10,522 bases of DNA from Nitrospiraceae bacterium (GTDB taxonomy: Bacteria > Nitrospirota > Thermodesulfovibrionia > UBA6902): positions 1,372,389-1,382,910 of the forward strand of contig CP070644.1 of assembly GCA_020354155.1 (NCBI GenBank), read 5' to 3'. The translations under genes were made by a program, and so were the position numbers. This document shows, piece by piece, positions 6,856-10,522 of the stretch (the stretch's first letter is position 1; each line of letters opens with the position of its first letter). Under the pieces are notes generated by a model that saw only the letters and a list, made by a program, of their open reading frames with translations, had not been told where the DNA came from and did no database searches.

Positions 6856-8211
6856 TCAATTTGCCGGAGTTCCCAGGGATTCTCTTAATGTTGGCAGAAC
6901 TCCAACTGAACCCAGCAGTTCTTTTACTTCTCCTGAAGTATAAAAAGAGCCTGCTACAAGGATGATATCGTTCCTCTTGAGAGCCTTCCGGGCAATAGCC
7001 ATGGCCTCTGAGACAGAACCGGTGTTTATCGCTTCGACAGGTTTATCACCAGTCCTCTGAATAGTGTTAATAACCTCCCGCAGTTTTTCTGGGGATGCTG
7101 CTCTGTCATATTTTGCCCTTGTCAGGATGATAAGCCGGGAAATCTCTGCAAGAGGCCTGATAATTTCCTGCAGGTCCTTGTCATCCATAATGCCAAGGAT
7201 GGAAATAATATTCTTGTCCGGGAAGAGGTTCCTCATATTCGATGCCAGCACCTGTGATGCCTCAGGGTTATGAGCGCTGTCAATCAGTATGGGAGGGTCA
7301 TCAGATGCCCTTTCGAGCCTTCCTTCAAGAATGACGTCTTTGAGGCCCTCCCTGATTGCATCTTCAGAGAGTGGAACATTATTTTTCTGCATGAGCTCAT
7401 AGGCCCTGACAGCCATGGCAGCATTCGCTGCCTGGTAGGCGCCGGATAACGGTACAGACAGGTTTGAGTACTTCTTATATCCGCTGTAGTCGAAATGGGT
7501 GCCTTGCGGCTCAACACGGGTGAGGCTTGCCATAAAATCTTTACCGTACACATGCAGGGCTGTACTCCGTTCATCAGATATCTTCTGAAGCTGATCTATG
7601 ACCTCAGGCTGGGAAGCAGCTGTAATAACCGGTACACCGGGCTTTATGATGCCTGCCTTTTCAAAGGTTATGTCTGTTAAGGTTTCACCGAGAAACTCCA
7701 TGTGATCATGACTGATATTGGTGATAATGCATACTTCGGGGGACAGGACATTGGTTGCATCAAGCCTGCCTCCCATCCCTGTTTCAACCACTGCCCAATC
7801 CACTTTGTGCAGTGCAAAATAATGAAATGCCATGGCTGTGACAAATTCAAAGAAGGTCGGGTTTAAGTCTGTTCCGGCTATAACAGCGCGGATTTTTGAG
7901 GCCAGATGAATAACATCCGATTCGTCTATCTTCCTGCTGTTGATTCTGATGCGTTCAGTAAAACTGACGAGGTGGGGAGAGGTGAAGAGGCCCACTTTAA
8001 GGCCATTGGCAGACAGCATGGAAGCAAGGGCTGTGGCCGTTGATCCTTTGCCGTTTGTGCCGGCAATATGGATTGAGGGGAAGGCCCTGTGTGGCCCGTT
8101 CAGCAGCTGCATCAGGGCCTCTGTGTTGGCAAGGCCCAGTTTGATGCCGTGTTTCTGAAGGCTGTACAGGTACTGTACGGTACTTTCGTAATTGCTTTCA
8201 GAGTTATACAT
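6856..8211 (-). CDS. folC: Folylpolyglutamate synthase / dihydrofolate synthase
   Basis: 451 residues, the usual size for FolC. It attaches glutamate to dihydropteroate and further glutamates to folates, using ATP, in the cytoplasm. Motifs in order: P-loop GTNGKGST (51-58), TSPHLVSFTERIRIN (77-91) of the omega-loop and folate site, ETGMGGRLDATN (143-154), ISHDHMEFLG (166-175), FEKAGIIK (183-190) with the lysine that is carbamylated in studied Mur-ligase relatives, EGRLE (296-300) and DSAHNPE (311-317) at the glutamate-ligase domain. Both the N-terminal ATPase and C-terminal ligase domains are whole. As the only FolC in view it is likely bifunctional, but the sequence does not settle whether it has one or both activities. 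It starts 25 bp after accD with no clear ribosome binding site, and lptD begins one base after its stop. This is consistent with one transcript and translational coupling. Confidence 0.96.
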   Translation of the reverse strand: MYNSESNYESTVQYLYSLQKHGIKLGLANTEALMQLLNGPHRAFPSIHIAGTNGKGSTATALASMLSANGLKVGLFTSPHLVSFTERIRINSRKIDESDVIHLASKIRAVIAGTDLNPTFFEFVTAMAFHYFALHKVDWAVVETGMGGRLDATNVLSPEVCIITNISHDHMEFLGETLTDITFEKAGIIKPGVPVITAASQPEVIDQLQKISDERSTALHVYGKDFMASLTRVEPQGTHFDYSGYKKYSNLSVPLSGAYQAANAAMAVRAYELMQKNNVPLSEDAIREGLKDVILEGRLERASDDPPILIDSAHNPEASQVLASNMRNLFPDKNIISILGIMDDKDLQEIIRPLAEISRLIILTRAKYDRAASPEKLREVINTIQRTGDKPVEAINTGSVSEAMAIARKALKRNDIILVAGSFYTSGEVKELLGSVGVLPTLRESLGTPAN

Positions 8212-8236
8212 ACATATGATGCTGAAGATAAAAGTA

Positions 8237-9097
8237 TTACTGCTCGTCTGTCTCTTGAGAGTCGTGGTTTTGAGCTGTTAATGATAATAGTTGAGCAACA
8301 GTCTGCCTCAGTTCTTTTCTGTTAACGATCATATCTATCATTCCATGCTGAAGCAGAAACTCGGCAGTCTGAAAATTGTCAGGCAACTGCTGCTTTATCG
8401 TCTGTTCAATGACCCGTGGACCGGCGAAACCGATCAGGCTTTTCGGCTCTGCAATGATGATGTCACCCAGCATGGCAAAACTTGCGGAGACGCCGCCAAA
8501 GGTCGGGTCAGCCAGAATGGAGATAAAGGGCAGTGATCCTTCCTGAAATCTGGCAACAGAAGCCGAGGTCTTTGCCATCTGCATGAGGGATATTATCCCT
8601 TCATGCATTCTCGCTCCGCCCGAAGAAGCAACAGATATGAGGGGACACTTTTCTTCAGCTGCCATTTCAGCAGCCATCACGAATTTTTCGCCCACCACGG
8701 AGCCCATACTGCCCCCCATAAAAGAGAAATCAAGGACCACAAGGAGGACCGGATATCCTCCAATTGTTGCGGTGCCTGCTGTAGCAGCCTCAGTAAGGGT
8801 AGTCTTTTTCTGGGAATCTTTGAGCCGGTCTTTATAGTTCATCTGGTCTTTGAAATTGAGAGGGTCCTTTGACACAAGGCTTTCATTCATTTCCTTGAAG
8901 CTTCCGCTGTCTGCAAGCAGTGTTATGCGTTCCCGTGCTGAAATTCTGAAGTGGTAGTTGCATTTGGGACAGACCTTGAGATTTTTGTCTACCTCCTTGC
9001 GGTAGATGATCTCCTTGCATGAGTTGCACTTGACCCAGAGACCCTCCGGGACCTTGACCCGTTTTGATGTTTTGTTTTCTCTTTTAAACCAAGCCAT
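8237..9097 (-). CDS. accD: Acetyl-CoA carboxylase carboxyltransferase beta subunit
   Basis: 286 residues, close to the usual 285-305. With AccA it forms the carboxyltransferase that moves the carboxyl group from biotin on AccB to acetyl-CoA, giving malonyl-CoA for fatty-acid synthesis. The N-terminal zinc ribbon is complete: C24, C27, C43 and C46 (CNSC...CPKC). The crotonase-fold core shows the start of the transferase domain (TATIGGYPVLLVVLDFSFMGGSMG), SSGGARMHEG, which forms part of the acyl-CoA oxyanion hole, and GFAGPRVIEQT near the end. The zinc ribbon can bind its own mRNA in E. coli; whether it does here is unknown. The ATG is preceded by no Shine-Dalgarno sequence. Instead a TATATT box (9110-9105) lies 7 bases before the ATG, next to a heptamer array. 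trpA is 83 bp upstream and folC 25 bp downstream, an order common in several proteobacterial lineages. accA is not in the window. Confidence 0.96.
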   Translation of the reverse strand: MAWFKRENKTSKRVKVPEGLWVKCNSCKEIIYRKEVDKNLKVCPKCNYHFRISARERITLLADSGSFKEMNESLVSKDPLNFKDQMNYKDRLKDSQKKTTLTEAATAGTATIGGYPVLLVVLDFSFMGGSMGSVVGEKFVMAAEMAAEEKCPLISVASSGGARMHEGIISLMQMAKTSASVARFQEGSLPFISILADPTFGGVSASFAMLGDIIIAEPKSLIGFAGPRVIEQTIKQQLPDNFQTAEFLLQHGMIDMIVNRKELRQTVAQLLSLTAQNHDSQETDEQ

Positions 9098-9104
9098 AGT
9101 GTTA

Positions 9105-9110
9105 AATATA
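9105..9110 (-). promoter_or_regulatory. Possible -10 box for accD
   Basis: TATATT on the - strand places a predicted transcript start at 9098, one base before the accD ATG. There is no TGn extension and no good -35; the -35 zone falls inside the heptamer array 9111-9138. This is a weak call that rests on geometry alone. Confidence 0.22.
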
Positions 9111-9138
9111 GAGTGTCGAGTTATGAGTTAAGAGTAAA
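9111..9138. repeat. Four-copy heptamer tandem array between trpA and accD
   Basis: Four consecutive 7-base units, GAGTGTC, GAGTTAT, GAGTTAA and GAGTAAA, all begin with GAGT and diverge in the last three bases. The array fills a third of the 83-bp gap and ends 13 bp before the accD start. Short heptanucleotide tandem repeats are known as STRR elements in cyanobacteria; similarity here is by period only. An effect on accD expression is possible but not shown. Confidence 0.6.
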
Positions 9139-9180
9139 AGAAAAACCATATCTTTCCTTCTCACTGAACCCTAATAACTA

Positions 9181-9951
9181 TTATATTGCCTTTCTCAGAT
9201 TATGAACGAAGTGCTTAATATTTTTCCCCCTGTCAATCAATTTTACTATAGCGCTGCCGACGATAACTCCATCGGCAAAGGTCGCTACTGCAGAGGCATC
9301 AGCCGGTGTTGATATGCCAAATCCTACTGCCACTGGTTTATTACTCATGCTCCTGATGGCGCGTAATGTCTTCTTCATATCACTGCCCACAGAGAGTCTG
9401 GATCCCGTTATTCCTGTAATCGAAACCAGGTAAATAAATCCCGTTGAAGCCTTGACAACTTTCGTAATACGTTCTTCCGTGCTCGTAGGAGCGAGAAGGA
9501 AAATTGTGTCGAGACCTTTTGCCCTGGACAGCTTCAAATAGTCTCCTGCCTCGTCAGGTATGAGGTCAGGGATGATGACTCCGTCAACACCGGCATCAGC
9601 AGCATCTTTGACAAATCTCTCTGTCCCGTATTTGAAGACAGGATTGAAATAGGTCATTAATATAAGAGGGATATCGGTTTTATTTCGTATAGACCTGACA
9701 GAGGCCAGTACTTTTTTCAATGTTGTGCCTTTTGCCAGTGACTTTTCTGCTGCCCTCTGGATCGTCGGTCCGTCAGCAAGGGGGTCACTGAAGGGTACAC
9801 CCAGTTCGATAATATCAGCGCCAGATCGCTCAAGATCGACTATGAATTTCTCAGTTTGGTCAAGGGACGGATCTCCGGACATGATGTAGGGAATGAGGGC
9901 CTTCCTGCCTGTTTTTTTTAATCGAATAAAAGTTTCGGTAATTCTACTCAT
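9181..9951 (-). CDS. trpA: Tryptophan synthase alpha subunit
   Basis: 256 residues, a little shorter than E. coli TrpA (268). It cleaves indole-3-glycerol phosphate to indole and glyceraldehyde 3-phosphate and channels indole to TrpB. The TIM-barrel landmarks are in place: PYIMSGDPS (21-29), catalytic E49 (IIELGVPFSDPLADGPTIQ) and D60, at the same numbers as in the Salmonella enzyme, the loop 2 region just after, YFNPVFKYG (101-109), PDLIPDEA (128-135), flexible loop 6 SITGITGSR (177-185), and phosphate-binding GFGIS (210-214) and VGSAIV (231-236). The enzyme should be active. The ATG has only a weak AAAGA purine run before it. The upstream partner trpB ends 424 bp away, unusual for two genes that are normally adjacent or overlapping, and the gap is filled with repeats. 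Confidence 0.96.
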   Translation of the reverse strand: MSRITETFIRLKKTGRKALIPYIMSGDPSLDQTEKFIVDLERSGADIIELGVPFSDPLADGPTIQRAAEKSLAKGTTLKKVLASVRSIRNKTDIPLILMTYFNPVFKYGTERFVKDAADAGVDGVIIPDLIPDEAGDYLKLSRAKGLDTIFLLAPTSTEERITKVVKASTGFIYLVSITGITGSRLSVGSDMKKTLRAIRSMSNKPVAVGFGISTPADASAVATFADGVIVGSAIVKLIDRGKNIKHFVHNLRKAI

Positions 9952-9973
9952 CGTATCTTTTTCATACTGGTAT

Positions 9974-10023
9974 AAATATTAAAGATCAAAGATTAAACAC
10001 TAAAATGACAAAACGAAAAATTA
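9974..10023. repeat. Degenerate heptamer tract upstream of trpA
   Basis: On the + strand the tract splits into seven-base words AAATATT, AAAGATC, AAAGATT, AAACACT and AAAATGA. After a one-base slip come AAAACGA and AAAATTA. Each word opens with AAA and varies in its last bases. The same period is seen in the array before accD. Composition bias alone could produce part of this pattern, so the call is moderate. Confidence 0.45.
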
Positions 10024-10088
10024 GTATCTGTCCCAATCTTGTATAACGGAAGAGACAATCTTAGGTATTCATATAAGATGTTCCATGA

Positions 10089-10163
10089 GTCATTCCCCGA
10101 CTTGATCGGGGAATCCAGTCTTTTCAATGGGTTCTGGATTGTCCGGTCAAGCCGGACAATGAC
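10089..10163. repeat. REP doublet (two hairpins, REPIN-like), element 3
   Basis: The 75-bp element runs from GTCAT (10089-10093) to ATGAC (10159-10163). Stem one is ATTCCCCGA (10092-10100) with TCGGGGAAT (10106-10114) around CTTGA. Stem two is ATTGTCCGG (10138-10146) with CCGGACAAT (10152-10160) around TCAAG. AATCCAG (10112-10118) and CTGGATT (10134-10140) also pair, so the element can fold as two hairpins or as one large cruciform. Two inverted REP units joined this way match the REPIN layout known from REP and RAYT transposase studies. No RAYT gene is in the window. Confidence 0.82.
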
Positions 10164-10269
10164 AAAGCCTATTACGAGTTTTAAAAAAAGTAGCATAATC
10201 ATTCAACCTTGGGACATAGCCAAAAAAGAAAAATAGACATCTTCATTAATTGGAAGAAATCATTAATAT

Positions 10270-10320
10270 AATATTTACATTTTGATTTGTATTTTTGCAT
10301 TTTTAGTTTTAATTTTTTTT
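10270..10320. repeat. A/T-rich tract with A-run words after trpB
   Basis: On the - strand the tract reads as A-runs of 3-5 bases broken by short words (AAAACTA, AAAATGC, AAAATAC, AAAATGT, AAATATT), spaced about seven bases with some slips. It may be a decayed relative of the tract before trpA. The T-run on the + strand points the wrong way to terminate trpB. Confidence 0.3.
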
Positions 10321-10375
10321 TATATCCCTATCATAAAATAAGGTGACGTGGGCTTTTGTATTTTAGAATGCACTG

Positions 10376-10522
10376 TCATAACGTTATCCCGCGTACTCTT
10401 GCTACTTCCTGAACATCCTTGTCACCTCTACCTGAAAGGTTCACAATAATGACAGAACTCCTCTTCATTTTCGGAGCTCTCTTGACTGCCTCTGCTATTG
10501 CGTGGGCAGATTCAAGAGCAGG
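10376..10522 (-). CDS. trpB: Tryptophan synthase beta subunit, C-terminal end (partial)
   Basis: The last 48 codons are present, ending at a TGA read 10378-10376; the 5' part lies beyond the window. The sequence PALESAHAIAEAVKRAP followed by SSVIIVNLSGRGDKDVQEV is the highly conserved end of TrpB. The S-G-R-G-D-K-D motif closes the pyridoxal phosphate domain, and P-A-L-E-S-A-H-A lies near the cofactor site. TrpB condenses indole with serine to give tryptophan. The fragment does not show whether this is the TrpA-coupled TrpB1 or the stand-alone TrpB2 type, but neighbouring trpA argues for TrpB1. No terminator hairpin follows, so transcription probably continues into trpA. Confidence 0.95.
   Translation of the reverse strand, partial: PALESAHAIAEAVKRAPKMKRSSVIIVNLSGRGDKDVQEVARVRGITL

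Larger units (their letters stand above)
9952..10375. other. Expanded trpB-trpA intergenic region
   Basis: This 424-bp gap contains, in the direction of transcription (right to left), an A/T-rich tract (10270-10320), a featureless AT-rich stretch with CATTAAT twice (10244 and 10261 areas), a two-hairpin REP doublet (10089-10163) and a degenerate heptamer tract (9974-10023). Open frames of 69 codons (- strand) and 65 codons (+ strand) cross the REP doublet and are repeat-derived. A weak TTGATC (9989-9984), 17 bp, TATGAA (9966-9961) set could serve trpA, at low confidence. No attenuator leader peptide or T-box is visible. Confidence 0.65.

Noticed and set aside
9968..9976. TGGTATAAA on the + strand as an extended -10 promoter
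   Set aside because: It would transcribe into the trpB-trpA gap, away from trpA, where no + strand gene is credible; AT-rich DNA makes chance matches likely.
9993..10202. 69-codon - strand open frame with VRLDRTIQNPLKRLDSPIKSGND, and a 65-codon + strand frame at 10039-10236
   Set aside because: Both are translations of the REP doublet at 10089-10163; this peptide phrase is typical of misannotated repeat ORFs.

Overview
The window reads as a chromosomal segment of a diderm (Gram-negative type) bacterium. LptD shows an LPS-bearing outer membrane, and the rest is core metabolism (tryptophan, malonyl-CoA, folate, nucleotide sanitation). The repeat style (GTCATTCCC...GGGAATGAC hairpins and a TTCGACAAGCTCA stem-loop) and the trpB-trpA-accD-folC order suggest Nitrospirota or a deltaproteobacterial lineage. 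That placement is inference only; no rRNA or clade marker is present. No phage, IS, plasmid or CRISPR feature is visible.

Left part (1-2816, + strand): the last 90 codons of a family 2 glycosyltransferase, then an 808-residue membrane protein. Its N-terminal half resembles a GT-C type glycosyltransferase and its C-terminal half is a run of about seven TPR units. Together they look like the end of a surface-glycan locus.

Middle (2817-4772): a 189-residue stand-alone pyruvate kinase C-terminal (PK_C) domain protein on the - strand, bracketed by two hairpin-rich repeats at 2852-2942 and 3716-3940, then mazG on the + strand. The PK_C and mazG genes diverge, and each has a readable extended -10 promoter. 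The mazG promoter places the predicted transcript start on the A of its ATG.

Right part (4764-10522, - strand, transcribed right to left): trpB (3' end only), trpA, accD, folC, lptD. accD, folC and lptD are tightly packed (25 bp, then 1 bp) and lptD overlaps convergent mazG by 9 bp. By contrast trpB and trpA, normally adjacent, are separated by 424 bp of repeat DNA: a two-hairpin REP doublet and two A-rich tracts with seven-base periodicity. A cleaner four-copy heptamer array lies between trpA and accD. The operon joins the last step of tryptophan synthesis, the committed step of fatty-acid synthesis, folate polyglutamylation and LPS export.

I found no clear novel multi-gene system. The items most worth a second look are the candidate leaderless promoters, the heptamer arrays around trpA, the mosaic hairpin element at 3716-3940, the TPR/GT-C fusion and the orphan PK_C protein.
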